NCBI RefSeq assembly: GCF_002368335.1
Contig: NZ_AP018288.1
Location: 556,607-620,606 of the forward strand
Source: Nostoc sp. NIES-4103
Lineage (GTDB): Bacteria > Cyanobacteriota > Cyanobacteriia > Cyanobacteriales > Nostocaceae
Direction of reading: 5' to 3'
DNA length: 64,000 bases
Within the stretch, counting starts at the first letter, position 1; each line of letters starts with the position of its first letter. The position numbers and the translations under genes were made by a program. The notes beneath the pieces were generated by a model. That model was not told the DNA's origin and made no database searches. It worked only from the letters and a program-made list of their open reading frames with translations. Positions 26,764 to 36,245 of the stretch are shown here, one piece after another.

Positions 26764-26842
26764 AAGAACAAAGTTATGTTTTAGGATGAATTAAAAGTAA
26801 AACAACAAATCAATTTAAACAAGAAAGAAAGGAGTCATTAAT

Positions 26843-27121
26843 ATGGGTAACATTATCGCTTGGTTAGTTTTAGGTTTAATCGCGGGTGCATTAGCTAAAG
26901 CATTGTATCCTGGACACCAAGGTGGTGGTATTTTTGCCACTATTGGATTAGGAATTTTGGGAGCATTACTAGGTGGCTATCTTGGTCAACTTTTGTTAGG
27001 TAGTAGTGGTGCTGCTGCTGCATCAGCGGGTGCTTTATCTATTGGAAGTATTATCTTTGCCGTTCTCGGTGCTATGTTGCTAATTTTTCTGTGGGGTTTG
27101 TTCACTAGGCGCGCTGTGTAA
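26843..27121 (+). CDS. GlsB/YeaQ/YmgE-family stress membrane protein
   Basis: A 92-aa integral membrane protein with three hydrophobic helices (IIAWLVLGLIAGALAKALYP; GLGILGALLGGYLGQLLLG; SIIFAVLGAMLLIFLWGLF) and the family GGG/PGxxGGG turn PGHQGGGIFAT. It was formerly called transglycosylase-associated protein. It is induced by stress in several bacteria; the biochemical role is unknown. Strong RBS AAGGAG. It is followed 57 bp later by the 17M-like gene, likely cotranscribed. Confidence 0.92.
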   Translation: MGNIIAWLVLGLIAGALAKALYPGHQGGGIFATIGLGILGALLGGYLGQLLLGSSGAAAASAGALSIGSIIFAVLGAMLLIFLWGLFTRRAV

Positions 27122-27177
27122 TTAACTCACTTGAATTAACAACTTTTAAAAACATTTCTAGTTTAGAAAGCAGAATA

Positions 27178-28119
27178 ATGGTATCAGGAGTACAGCAGAG
27201 AGCAGTAGGAGTTTTTGCCAAACGTTCAGATATCGAATTAGCGCTTTCTGAACTTAAAGCAGCCAACTTTCCAATGAATAAAGTATCTGTGATTGTACGC
27301 AACACAGAACAAGAAGATAAAATTGCTGGGGTTGAAGTTAAAGAACTTACTAATACTAAAGGTGATGAAAAAGCTGTTGCTGAAACATTTACTGGCGGTG
27401 CATTAGGTAGCTTGTTAGTTGGCTTAAGACTTTTAACAATTCCTGGTATTGGGTCTATCATATTTGCAGGTGCTGAAGCAACAGCACTTGCAACTACTCT
27501 AACTAGTGGTGCTGTTGGTGCTGCTGCTAGTAGTTTAGCTGGTGCATTGACAGGTTTAGGTATTCCTGAAAAAGAAGCCAAAGTTTACACAGATTTAGTC
27601 TCTCAAGGTTACTATTTAGTGATAGTAAGTGGAACAAAAGCAATTCACCTTGCTGAGAGATTTTTTGGACAACTTGGAGTTCAACAATGGGGAGTTTATA
27701 CACTAACTTCCCCTTCAACATGTCGCTATAAAAATGCAGCTGGTCTTTTTTATAAATACCGAAATGCAGAACAAGCTCTAACTGAGTTAAAAGAAGCTGG
27801 CTATCCTATGAGTCAAGTTTCTTTATTTACCCAAAATACAATTGTTGATGATAGCATTAGCAAAATGAATGTCGTTATTAAAGATGACTTGACTATTTTG
27901 GGGATGCCTGACAATATTGCAAAACATTATAAAAATAGTTTAGCTTCAGGCAGTTATATAGTAGTGATTGGCGGTACTGATATTCAAATTGCAGCTGCAA
28001 GAACTATTTTAGAGGCTAATAGAGTAGAATATTTTCATATCTACAGTCCACTAGTTGTGAATACGATTAACAACTATTATCAAGTGCTAACAAACTCCCA
28101 GGAACGCCAAGGACGCTAA
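27178..28119 (+). CDS. Protein with two general-stress-protein-17M-like domains
   Basis: 313 aa. The domain at about 8-65 (AVGVFAKRSDIELALSELKAANFPMNKVSVIV) resembles the 17M fold and is repeated at about 184-235 (AAGLFYKYRNAEQALTELKEAGYPMSQVSLF). Between them lies a Gly/Ala-rich hydrophobic hairpin (LLTIPGIGSIIFAG, TLTSGAVGAAASSLAGAL) that could insert in or associate with membrane. After each domain comes a conserved YYLVIVSG/YIVVIGG strand. The repeat structure suggests internal duplication. A role in envelope stress is inferred from neighbours. Confidence 0.75.
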   Translation: MVSGVQQRAVGVFAKRSDIELALSELKAANFPMNKVSVIVRNTEQEDKIAGVEVKELTNTKGDEKAVAETFTGGALGSLLVGLRLLTIPGIGSIIFAGAEATALATTLTSGAVGAAASSLAGALTGLGIPEKEAKVYTDLVSQGYYLVIVSGTKAIHLAERFFGQLGVQQWGVYTLTSPSTCRYKNAAGLFYKYRNAEQALTELKEAGYPMSQVSLFTQNTIVDDSISKMNVVIKDDLTILGMPDNIAKHYKNSLASGSYIVVIGGTDIQIAAARTILEANRVEYFHIYSPLVVNTINNYYQVLTNSQERQGR

Positions 28120-28540
28120 GAAAGAATAACTTGAAGTACAAATTAACACAAAATTAGTAGTACAAGTCAACTATGGAGGGTTGGAAAATATATAATTTCC
28201 AATTCTCCTTTTATTTTTAATATTTTTAAAAAATATTGACTAAAAAAATATGACTTTATATATATTCCTATTGAAACAATTTTTACCTGAATGCGTATTC
28301 TATCTGGAGGATTATTTTCAAATTGGATAATAGCTTCTACAGATTGGTAGATTTTTATTTCTTTTTATCCTTGAGATTGATTCGGGGATAATAAATTTTC
28401 AAGTATAACTAAATCAGTAAGAAGTTGAGTAAATAATCAACCAAGAGAAAATCATTCAAATTAAAGTTTTATTTGAAAAAAAGACAATTTTATTTGTCTT
28501 GCAACTATGAAAACCGTTTTGTTCCATTAAAGAGGTAGCC
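28120..28540. promoter_or_regulatory. A/T-rich spacer with stress-cluster motif
   Basis: A 421-bp spacer with no gene, holding the fourth copy of the TCTATCTGGAG motif. Otherwise it is A/T-rich. Confidence 0.5.
28294..28312 (+). promoter_or_regulatory. Stress-cluster motif, copy 4
   Basis: GTATTCTATCTGGAGGATT, 230 bp upstream of the sll1863-like gene; 15 consecutive bases are identical to copy 1. Confidence 0.55.
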
Positions 28541-28828
28541 ATGAAAACAAAGGAAGAATATCAAGCAGAAATGGAAGAGCAAATTGCCAAACTGCATACT
28601 AAAATTGATGAGTTGAAAGTTCAAGCATCTTTAGCCAAAGCAGATGCTAGAGATAAATATCATGAGCAGATTGAAGTTTTAAATGATAAGTATGCAATAG
28701 CTCGTGAAAAACTACAAGAACTGAAAGCATCTAGTGGCAATGCTTGGCAAGATATTAAAGCAGGTTTAGAAAGCGCTTGGGATGAACTACAAACTTCCTT
28801 TAAACGTGCTTCAACTCATTTCAAGTAG
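28541..28828 (+). CDS. sll1863-like stress coiled-coil protein
   Basis: A 95-aa highly charged, all-helical protein: EEQIAKLHTKIDELKVQASL, then ADARDKYHEQIEVLNDKYA, and a C-terminal amphipathic segment (GLESAWDELQTSFKRASTHF). It matches the cyanobacterial sll1863-type stress family by sequence character. It is cytoplasmic with no signal. It is followed 44 bp later by a secreted small protein, probably one transcript. Confidence 0.75.
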   Translation: MKTKEEYQAEMEEQIAKLHTKIDELKVQASLAKADARDKYHEQIEVLNDKYAIAREKLQELKASSGNAWQDIKAGLESAWDELQTSFKRASTHFK

Positions 28829-28872
28829 AATTTAGTGAAATTTTCTGTTTAATCTGATTACCAAGGAGAAAA

Positions 28873-29235
28873 ATGATGAATTTTATGCGTTTCATTCAAC
28901 CTATTATCCGTCCTTTCCGTTTTGTAATTGCAGCCGCTTTATGCTTGACTTTACTTTTGACTAACGCTTTCCCCGCAGCTGCAATTGGTAGCTCAAAAAG
29001 TGATCTTTCCGAAGGAACTACACAATTAAATGGTATTCAAAAGGAAACTGATAAAGTCGCTCGTTCTGCACCTCCTAGCTTAGAAGAAGTGCAATCAAAA
29101 TCACAAGCAGGTCTTAATGAAGTTCAAGGGGATGCTGATAAAAATAAAATGAAGCGTCCTGAAAACTCTCAAAATGCTACTAGTGTAATAGACAAAGTTG
29201 AAAATTACCTACAAAAGGTAACAGGAAATCAGTAG
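28873..29235 (+). CDS. Small exported protein of the stress cluster
   Basis: 120 aa with a signal peptide (basic RPFRF, hydrophobic FVIAAALCLTLLLTNAF, cleavage after PAAA). The mature part is polar and lysine/glutamine-rich, without cysteines (GTTQLNGIQKETDKVARSAP; SVIDKVENYLQKVTG). The function is unknown. Similar small secreted proteins occur in cyanobacterial stress loci. RBS AAGGAG 6 bp before ATG. Confidence 0.65.
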   Translation: MMNFMRFIQPIIRPFRFVIAAALCLTLLLTNAFPAAAIGSSKSDLSEGTTQLNGIQKETDKVARSAPPSLEEVQSKSQAGLNEVQGDADKNKMKRPENSQNATSVIDKVENYLQKVTGNQ

Positions 29236-29274
29236 AAATTTTTCAAAAAGCTAGAGTCAGTCAGTAGGGTGCGT

Positions 29275-29346
29275 TAGGCTTAACGCCGTAACGCACCGCT
29301 TAACACATGATAGGTAAGTTACGGTGTCGCGTTAACACACCCTACG
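29275..29346. repeat. GTAGGGTGCGTTA dispersed repeat with inverted ends
   Basis: Left GTAGGGTGCGTTAGGC, centre CGCCGTAACGCACCGC, right GTTAACACACCCTAC. Ends pair as GTAGGGTG/CACCCTAC with small differences. A shorter relative (GGGTGCGTTGCGC...CGACGCACCC) lies at about 58718-58753. Confidence 0.65.
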
Positions 29347-29387
29347 ACTAATAATATTAAGTCCGGTAAATTGACCATAATAAAAAC

Positions 29388-29468
29388 ACCCCACCCCCAA
29401 CCCCTCCCCTTACCAAGGGGAGGGGAGACAAAGCGTCGCTTTGGCGGGGTGGGGTTCTTTTTTTTGAT
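29388..29468 (+). terminator. Large branched terminator-like hairpin
   Basis: An outer stem ACCCCACCCC with GGGGTGGGGT encloses a perfect 11-bp inner stem (CCCCTCCCCTT/AAGGGGAGGGG) and a second AAAGCG/CGCTTT hairpin, followed by TTCTTTTTTTT. The T run on the plus strand fits termination of the stress-cluster transcript before the convergent glcF. Related G/C-rich repeats occur at 14105-14290. Confidence 0.6.
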
Positions 29469-29512
29469 TTATGCAAGAAGTCTATTTTTTTAAATTTTAG
29501 TAAATTACCAAT

Positions 29513-30868
29513 CTACAATTCCAACCTTACACCCCGAATCGAATAATCCAATAACTCCATCGGGTGCATAACTAAAATTTCCTTCCCTTGCAATTGCAAA
29601 TGCTTAGTAATTTGCAATGTACAACCTGGATTAGGTGAAGCAATTAAATTAGCACCAGTATTTAGCAAGTTCTGTACTTTTTGCTTACCTAATTCCTCAG
29701 CTACTTCTGGTTGCAGCATATTATAAACTCCGGCACTACCACAACACAAAGCTGCGTCTATAGGTTCTTTTAATTTTACATCTGGAATCTGTCGCAACAA
29801 CTGACGAGGCTGCACACTAATTTTTTGTCCATGCAATAAATGACAAGCATCTTGATAAACTAAATTCAATGGTTTATCTGTCAATGGTGATAGTTGCGTT
29901 GTTAACCCAACTGTCGCTAAAAACTCTTGAGCATCTCTAACTTTAGCAGCAAAATCCTTTGCCTTTTGCCGATATTCTGGGTCATCTTCTAAAATGTGAC
30001 CGTATTCTTTCAAAGTATGACCACAACCGGCAGCATTGATAATTACAAAATCTACATTAGTATTTGCAAAACTATCAATCATTTGCCTAGCTAAAGCTTT
30101 GGCTTGTTCTGTTTGTCCTTGATGTTCGGGAAGTGCTGCACAACAACCTTGCGATCGCGGAATCACAACTTCACAACCATTTGCTGTTAAAACCCTCACC
30201 GTAGCTTCATTCACTGGCGAGAAAAACAGCCGTTGTACGCATCCCAAAATTACACCAACTCGATAACGCTTTTTATTTTGAGCCGGAATCACAGTAGGTA
30301 AATTACTTTGAAAAGATTTGAGAGTCACCTCTGGCAAAATTGATTCCATTGCTGCCAAACGAGGCGATATATTCTTAAGTAAACCCGTAGCGCGAAAAAA
30401 CTTAGAAAAACCCAACTTTTGATAAATTAATACTGGAACCAATAAAACTCGTAAAAGGTTGGGATAAGGAAACAGAGAAAATATCAGTTGGCGAAAAACT
30501 CTATCAGGCAAACTCCGAGGATAATTACGTTCTACCTGGTGACGAGTTGCAGAAATTAACTTGTCATACTGCACGCCAGAAGGACAAGTTGTCACACAAG
30601 CAAGACACCCCAAACAAGAATCGAAATGTTGAGTTGTTGCCGTATTCAGAGCAATTTCACCCTCATTAATTGCATCCATTAAATAGATGCGTCCCCTAGG
30701 CGAATCCATCTCCTTGCCAATCACTCGATAACTAGGACAAGTCGAAAGACAAAACCCACAATGCACACAACTATCAATCAACTTTGGATCTGGTGGATGA
30801 TTAACATCAAAACCCTTCAAATTTTTGATACTAGCCGTATTATTAACAGAATTATCTGAAACTTGCAT
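29513..30868 (-). CDS. glcF: Glycolate dehydrogenase iron-sulfur subunit
   Basis: 451 aa with two 4Fe-4S motifs near the N-terminus (CVHCGFCLSTCPSY and CLGCLACVTTCPSGVQYD) and two CCG-type domains later (GCCAALPEHQGQ, LCCGSAGVYN), the architecture of GlcF. It carries electrons from the flavin subunits during oxidation of photorespiratory glycolate. It follows glcE on the same strand after 56 bp; together they form the GlcEF pair. GlcD is not in the window. Confidence 0.93.
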   Translation of the reverse strand: MQVSDNSVNNTASIKNLKGFDVNHPPDPKLIDSCVHCGFCLSTCPSYRVIGKEMDSPRGRIYLMDAINEGEIALNTATTQHFDSCLGCLACVTTCPSGVQYDKLISATRHQVERNYPRSLPDRVFRQLIFSLFPYPNLLRVLLVPVLIYQKLGFSKFFRATGLLKNISPRLAAMESILPEVTLKSFQSNLPTVIPAQNKKRYRVGVILGCVQRLFFSPVNEATVRVLTANGCEVVIPRSQGCCAALPEHQGQTEQAKALARQMIDSFANTNVDFVIINAAGCGHTLKEYGHILEDDPEYRQKAKDFAAKVRDAQEFLATVGLTTQLSPLTDKPLNLVYQDACHLLHGQKISVQPRQLLRQIPDVKLKEPIDAALCCGSAGVYNMLQPEVAEELGKQKVQNLLNTGANLIASPNPGCTLQITKHLQLQGKEILVMHPMELLDYSIRGVRLEL

Positions 30869-30924
30869 CTGAAATTCTCTCCCCTCTCTCTTGGCGTCCT
30901 TGGCGTCTTGGCGGTTAGTTTCAA

Positions 30925-32241
30925 TTAAATCCCACCCACAAAACGACCAGGACTTAAAATACCCTTGCCATCAAACTCTTCTTTAATGCGGCGCATCAGC
31001 TGTAAAGCATTACCCTTATAACCCCAAACATCAATTTGCTCTTTCACCCTAATTGGTGCTTCCATAACTGTTAAAAAACCGCCATTTTGTTCACAGCGAT
31101 CGCGCATTGCTAAAACCTGATTTTGTTCCTCAAACCGCAACCACCCTAAACCACTAGTAAGATGAATCAGACCCATTTTAGTTTGAGTCAAAACCTCCAC
31201 AGCAGCAGAAGGTAACACTCCTATTTTGCAACTAATTTCTGATTCTGTGGCAGGAGAATGCATTCGTTGTTGTAATCTCTGCCATAAATTAGCTTCATTC
31301 TCACCCCAATAAATTACCCCAGCTAAACCCAACTTTTCTCCTACTTCTAAAAGTCGGTTTGATTGTTCTTGGACACTTTCACTAATGCTTTGGAAACGAG
31401 CAATTAATCCTAACCCTTTACCCAAATCTAAGCTAGAAACTAGGCAAGTTGCAAGCAAATCAGCTTGAGTTGGTGTTAACGCAGAACCTCGCAGAGTTTG
31501 GGCAGCTTGAGATATAGCCTCTGGTGTGCCAGTCAGCACCACCGTACCCGATAATTCTGGTAATGGGTAAACTCGAAAAGTTACTTGACTAATAATCCCT
31601 AATGTGCCGTATGAACCAGTAAACAACTTCATCAAGTCGTATCCGGCAACATTTTTCACCACTCGTCCCCCAGCTTTGGCAATTTGTCCATCAGCACGCA
31701 CAAAAGTAATACCCAAAAGCTGATCCCGCACACTACCATAGCGTTGTCGCAGGGAACCTGTATCAGCTGTAGCCACGATACCACCAATGGTTGCTGACTC
31801 GGCTGCTGTGGGATCAAGTGCCAGAAATTGGCGAGAGGCTGCCAAAATTGCTTGCAGACGAGAGAATTTCATCCCAGCTTCTACCGTGACAGTTAAATCA
31901 CCAACGGCGTGTTCAATTAGTTGATTGATACGTTCTGTACTGACTACGACATCAACACCTTTGGCTAAACCACCCCAGGTGAGTTTACTACCACTACCAC
32001 AAGTCAGAACGCGCCAGTTATGACGATGACTAACTGCGATGACAGCCGCTAGTTGTTCAGTAGTACGCGGATAGACAATACAGCTGGGAGGGTTTGTAGA
32101 AGCGATCGCTTGTTGGATATGTTTTTGCTGGCTGAGTTCGAGATTATCCCAAAGACAGACAACATTTTCTTCGCCGACGGTAGATGCAAGAGTAGAGGCG
32201 TAGACACTTGGCGGCTTGTCGTTAGACATCGCATTCATCAA
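30925..32241 (-). CDS. glcE: Glycolate dehydrogenase FAD-binding subunit
   Basis: 438 aa with the PCMH/FAD_binding_4 domain (residues about 55-225): PRTTEQLAAVIAVSHRHNW, LTCGSGSKLTWGG, and GIVATADTGSLRQRYGSVRD with VKNVAGYDLMKLFTGSYGTLG. The C-terminal half is the GlcE-like cap. Compared with GlcD it is shorter and lacks the full catalytic tail, so GlcE is the better call. It is cotranscribed with glcF. The divergent promoter region faces the hybrid kinase at 32831. Confidence 0.9.
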   Translation of the reverse strand: MMNAMSNDKPPSVYASTLASTVGEENVVCLWDNLELSQQKHIQQAIASTNPPSCIVYPRTTEQLAAVIAVSHRHNWRVLTCGSGSKLTWGGLAKGVDVVVSTERINQLIEHAVGDLTVTVEAGMKFSRLQAILAASRQFLALDPTAAESATIGGIVATADTGSLRQRYGSVRDQLLGITFVRADGQIAKAGGRVVKNVAGYDLMKLFTGSYGTLGIISQVTFRVYPLPELSGTVVLTGTPEAISQAAQTLRGSALTPTQADLLATCLVSSLDLGKGLGLIARFQSISESVQEQSNRLLEVGEKLGLAGVIYWGENEANLWQRLQQRMHSPATESEISCKIGVLPSAAVEVLTQTKMGLIHLTSGLGWLRFEEQNQVLAMRDRCEQNGGFLTVMEAPIRVKEQIDVWGYKGNALQLMRRIKEEFDGKGILSPGRFVGGI

Positions 32242-32830
32242 TTTATTTTTTACTGCCCATATCTAATTTACTGGTTAACCTCACCAAAAAACGCAGAGTT
32301 ATCCAAGTTGCCCTCAAGACAAACTCGCAGTCGCTCCTTCTGGGTGACGCTACAAAGGTCGCTAACGTCATCTGAGTATATATACTCTATTTTAAATGTA
32401 TTCAAATAAAATATATTTAAAAATTACTGAATTAATATAAGTAATTTTACTGAAGTATTCATATTAATTATGACTTACTCTATCATCATAGAACTAATAA
32501 AGTTCTAAGCTTTTAAGTAAAAATGTCATTATCCATACTATACAGCTATTATTCTGAGATTTTATTTACTTGGGTAGCAATGTCATTAATCTTTTAATGT
32601 TCAAAATTTACCAGCCGTATTTATACTGAATATCCAATATTTTGCTAGTAAAAATACTAGCTTAAATCTTATCATATTATCTTGCGGCGTATACTCAGTA
32701 GACAAATTTAAACATTTTTTCTTATTTTTCCAGTTTTGAAACTATGGCAATTGTGATGTTCTAAAAGTTTACTTCTATTTAGGAACCTTATTTACAATTA
32801 AATTCGTCACACCAAACTAGGGGAAAAACA
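32242..32830. other. A/T-rich divergent intergenic region
   Basis: Between glcE (minus) and a hybrid kinase (plus). Apart from a short GC-rich repeat-like fragment (about 32320-32370) I see no gene, RNA or clear promoter motif. Confidence 0.5.
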
Positions 32831-33985
32831 ATGAAAGCAAAAATACTGGTTATTGAAGACGAAAGTATTATTGCTTGTGACATTAAAAATTGTCTCGAAA
32901 ATTCAGGATATATTGTTCCTGCTGTGACCGGATATGGAGAACAAGCAATTGAAAAAGTAGCAGAATTCCATCCAGATTTAGTATTAATCGATATAATGCT
33001 AAAAGGTAAAATGAACGGTATAGAAGCTGCTCAACAAATTACAAACTTCTTCCAAATACCAGTAGTTTATCTAACTGATTATTCTGATAAAAACATACTA
33101 AGTAAAGCAAAAAATACGCAACCATTTGGTTATATAATTAAGCCATTTAAAGAAAATCAATTAATTAGTACTATTGAAATTGCTCTCAATAAGCATCAGA
33201 CAGAATTGTTAATGCGCGAAGCTCTAGAAAAAGAAAAACAAAGCAGAAACATGGAGTCCTGTTTTGTTTCAATGGTTAGCCACGAGTTTCGTAATCCATT
33301 AAGTAATATTTTCAATTATACAGAATTATTAGTCAATTCAAGTAACCAATTGAGTGAAGATAAAAAACAAGAGTATATCTATGAAATTCAAAATGCTGTT
33401 AGATATTTAGATACTTTATTAAGTGATGTCTTGCTAATTGGTAAATCAGAAGTTGGTAGAGATTCTTTTAATCCATCACCCTTAGATTTGGAGAATTTTT
33501 GTAAAAATTTAGTCTCAGAAATACAATTGAGTGTAGGTGATAATTACAAAATCATCTTTTCTATGGAGGGACTTTGTACAATCAAAGACGATACTAATAC
33601 TGTCCCTAATTCACAGTTAATAACTACAAAACACAGATTGCCTGGCTTAGATAAAAAACTATTGCATCATATTCTCACCAATTTACTATCTAACGCAGTT
33701 AAATATTCGCCCCAAGGTAGTACAGTGCATTTTGACTTATTTTGTGTACAGGGAGAAGCTATTTTCCGCATTCAAGACCAGGGTATTGGAATTCCAGAAG
33801 CTGACCAAGAAAATTTGTTTAATTCATTTCACAGAGGTAGTAACGTTGGTAAAATTCCCGGACATGGTTTAGGACTGGCAATTGTCAAACACTATGTAGA
33901 TTTACATGGAGGACAAATTACTTATGCTAGCAAATTAGGAATGGGTACAACATTTATTGTCAGCTTGCCATTTCAAAATAATTAA
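32831..33985 (+). CDS. Hybrid response regulator-histidine kinase
   Basis: 384 aa. The receiver domain has D54 in LVLIDIMLKGKMNGIEA and Lys in GYIIKPFKE; the KGxMNGIE signature is typical of REC domains in PAS/cyclase-linked proteins. HisKA has H151 in SMVSHEFRNPLSNI, and HATPase has N box LLSNAVKYSPQG, G1 DQGIGIPE and G2 GHGLGLAIVKHYV. It is soluble. The RBS GGGGAAAAAC before ATG is weak. The target is unknown; neighbours are metabolic. Confidence 0.93.
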   Translation: MKAKILVIEDESIIACDIKNCLENSGYIVPAVTGYGEQAIEKVAEFHPDLVLIDIMLKGKMNGIEAAQQITNFFQIPVVYLTDYSDKNILSKAKNTQPFGYIIKPFKENQLISTIEIALNKHQTELLMREALEKEKQSRNMESCFVSMVSHEFRNPLSNIFNYTELLVNSSNQLSEDKKQEYIYEIQNAVRYLDTLLSDVLLIGKSEVGRDSFNPSPLDLENFCKNLVSEIQLSVGDNYKIIFSMEGLCTIKDDTNTVPNSQLITTKHRLPGLDKKLLHHILTNLLSNAVKYSPQGSTVHFDLFCVQGEAIFRIQDQGIGIPEADQENLFNSFHRGSNVGKIPGHGLGLAIVKHYVDLHGGQITYASKLGMGTTFIVSLPFQNN

Positions 33986-34090
33986 TATCCTTGTTGGTAA
34001 TTGGTAATTGGTAATTGGTAATTGGTAAACTGTATTTTTCTTTACCATTACCTATTACCTATGACCCATTACCAACCTTCACAGATATGA

Positions 34091-34195
34091 TATAGCCGTC
34101 GCCATTAGTGTTAGGACATCAACAGATAATAAAACCTAGACACAAAAAGACTTTTCACCCAGTCCCCAGTCCCTAGTCCCCAGTCCCCAGCTATA
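34091..34195 (+). repeat. MITE-like element with TATAGC/GCTATA ends, copy B
   Basis: Begins TATAGCCGTCGCCATTAGTG and ends CCCAGCTATA; 105 bp. The core is nearly identical to copies A and D. Confidence 0.8.
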
Positions 34196-34216
34196 AGTGT
34201 TCAAACGGAAATGATA

Positions 34217-35578
34217 TTACACATTAACTGGTTGTCTATTTTCTGCTGGTGTGTAATAACTATTAATGTTATTGGTTCCTACTTGTGACAGTGATTCTTG
34301 ACCTGTAATTAATCTGGCTCCACGATTGCGTGTGATATAGTTCCATGCCCATTGAATCATCACAATTAATTTATTGTCAAACTCAATTAAAAAGTAAACG
34401 TGAATTAATAGCCAAAATAGCCATGCAAAGAAACCTTTGAGTTTGATAAAACCTAAATCTACAACAGCAGAATTTTGCCCAATCATCGCTAAACTACCGC
34501 GATCGCTGTAAGTAAATTGTGGTAATGTCTTACCTTGAAGCTGCTGTTGAATTAGTGACGCTACATATTCTCCTTCCTGCATGGCTACGGGTGCAACACC
34601 AGGTAAAGGTTTGCCATTTTGATGGGAAAAATTCGCCAGGTCACCAATTACAAAGATATTAGCATGACCCTTGATGCTCAAATCTGGTTCGACGATGATT
34701 CGTCCGGCGCGATCGCATTCTACACCAGTGCGTTCTGCTAAAACTTTCCCCATTGGTGAAGCTTTCACACCTGCTGCCCACAATACCGTTTTTGAAGCAA
34801 TTTCTCTGACTTCATCTCCTTGTTTCACGGTAACAATATCATTTTCAATATTTGTTACCAATGTCTTTGTCTGCACAACCACACCCAACTGCTTGAGAGA
34901 GTCTTCCGCTGCTTGTGATAACTCTGGTGCAAAAGGTGGCAAGATGCGATCCATGCCTTCTAAAAGTAAAATTCTGGCTTCTGAGGTGTCGATGTTGCGG
35001 AAATCTTCTTTGAGAGTTTGGTATGCTAGTTCTGCGATCGCACCCGCCAATTCTACTCCAGTAGGGCCGCCACCTACAATCACAAACGTTAACCAAGCAC
35101 GGCGTTTTTCTTTTTCAGTTTCTTTTTCCGCTGCTTCAAATGCTGTAAAAATCCGCCGACGCATTTCTATGGCATCTTCTACAGTTTTCAAACCAGGGGC
35201 AAATTCTTCCCAATTATCTTTACCAAAATAGGAATGCTTTGCACCTGTGGCGACAATTAATGTATCGTATGCTACTGCTTCATCGCCCAAGATGACTTTT
35301 TGTGCTTCTGGATCAATATCACTGACTTCGCCTAACAATACTTTGGTGTTCTTGCTCTTACTGAGTACTGCTCGCAAGGGTGAAGAAATATCCGCAGGTG
35401 ATAACGCGCCTGTGGCAACTTGATACAAAAGTGGTTGAAATAGGTGAAAGTTACGTTTATCGATGAGAGTAACCTCTACCGGGGCTTTAGCAAGCGCCTT
35501 TGCAGTATACAGTCCTCCAAAGCCACCACCAACAATTACAACCTGGTGGGGTGGTTTATTTTCAAGTCTATCTACCAT
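34217..35578 (-). CDS. Type II NAD(P)H dehydrogenase (NDH-2)
   Basis: A single-subunit, non-proton-pumping NAD(P)H:quinone oxidoreductase. 453 aa from MVDRLENKPPHQVVIVG at 35578. FAD Rossmann motif VVIVGGGFGGLYTA; NAD Rossmann motif VIVGGGPTGVELAG near residue 170; flavin-binding NIFVIGDLANF near 310; C-terminal hydrophobic helix (FFAWLFWLLIHVYFLIEF) for membrane anchoring. A 31-residue upstream extension is family-foreign. Cyanobacteria carry several Ndb paralogues and I cannot say which this is. It acts in redox poise of the plastoquinone pool. Confidence 0.93.
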   Translation of the reverse strand: MVDRLENKPPHQVVIVGGGFGGLYTAKALAKAPVEVTLIDKRNFHLFQPLLYQVATGALSPADISSPLRAVLSKSKNTKVLLGEVSDIDPEAQKVILGDEAVAYDTLIVATGAKHSYFGKDNWEEFAPGLKTVEDAIEMRRRIFTAFEAAEKETEKEKRRAWLTFVIVGGGPTGVELAGAIAELAYQTLKEDFRNIDTSEARILLLEGMDRILPPFAPELSQAAEDSLKQLGVVVQTKTLVTNIENDIVTVKQGDEVREIASKTVLWAAGVKASPMGKVLAERTGVECDRAGRIIVEPDLSIKGHANIFVIGDLANFSHQNGKPLPGVAPVAMQEGEYVASLIQQQLQGKTLPQFTYSDRGSLAMIGQNSAVVDLGFIKLKGFFAWLFWLLIHVYFLIEFDNKLIVMIQWAWNYITRNRGARLITGQESLSQVGTNNINSYYTPAENRQPVNV

Positions 35579-36090
35579 AATAAGTGTTTCCTTGTGTTTC
35601 GGGGGTGCTGTAACTATTCTTAACAAATTTGTATCGAAAATGTCACATTTTTTTCTGTTTATCTTGAGCAAATGAAAAAATAGTTAAAGTAATGCAAACT
35701 ACAGTTCAAAGAGATATTAAAGCTGGTGACTGGTGACGGGTGACTGTAGCTATTTAATTTATCGTTCATTGCTTTGGTATTTATGCGACGAAAGTTATGG
35801 GGTTCTTTGAAAGCAATAAGCTTGATGATTGTTGCGTCTTTGCAATCCCTGCTTTGTTTCTAGTGCTGCCAGTCAATAAAATTAACTGAATTAGGACTTA
35901 CGCAAAGAGTCTGTTTCCTCACAAACATGCAACCCCAGCAAAGCAAGCTACCCCAAACCCACACTCGTTAATCTTGCGCCAAACACTCTTGCTGTCATCT
36001 GCATGATCACTCTTAGTGGTTGTCCTTTGTCAGTTATCTTTTGCTAATGACTAATGACTAATGACTAATAACTGACTTGCCAAAAAAATT
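35579..36090. other. Intergenic region upstream of the RNA-mimic locus
   Basis: No gene is seen. Contains GGACTTACGCAAAGAGTC, a relative of the dispersed GACTTACGCA repeat (see 38426), and CATGATCACTCTTAGTGGTT at about 36002 (another copy near 62306). A TAATGAC heptamer run lies at about 36046-36072. Confidence 0.5.
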
Positions 36091-36138
36091 TGTAGTATCC
36101 TCTTGACATTATGTAGTTTTTGTATTACAAATGTAGTA
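36091..36138 (+). promoter_or_regulatory. Promoter region of the RNA-mimic locus with phased TGTAGTA repeats
   Basis: TGTAGTA at 36091, TGTAGTT at 36112 and TGTAGTA at 36132 are spaced 21 and 20 bp apart, i.e. two helical turns each. A TTGACA -35-like hexamer (36103-36108) lies among them, with a weak -10 (TACAAA) 17 bp later. The same TGTAGTA word sits at the 41838 promoter. A regulator binding one DNA face is the natural reading, but this is an inference. Confidence 0.5.
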
Positions 36139-36245
36139 TCAACACAAAAGCCTCCTCAAGAGGCAAAACCAAAACCTCTCAGAACCTTGACAACTCCATA
36201 GATGGTAATTTTTGGGGTGTAGCGATCGCAATAACGCCATCGGCA

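Larger units (their letters stand above)
26422..26842. promoter_or_regulatory. Regulatory spacer between csbD-like and glsB-like genes
   Basis: A divergent 421-bp A/T-rich spacer with three copies of the TCTATCTGG(A/C)G motif (separate entries). Two short near-repeats of TTTTAAATAAT also occur (about 26588 and 26706). A ribosome-binding site AAGAAAGGAG precedes the plus-strand gene. Confidence 0.55.

Noticed and set aside
34671..35231. 186-codon plus-strand frame antisense to NDH-2
   Set aside because: Shadow of a confidently assigned gene; Ser/Thr-rich composition typical of antisense frames.
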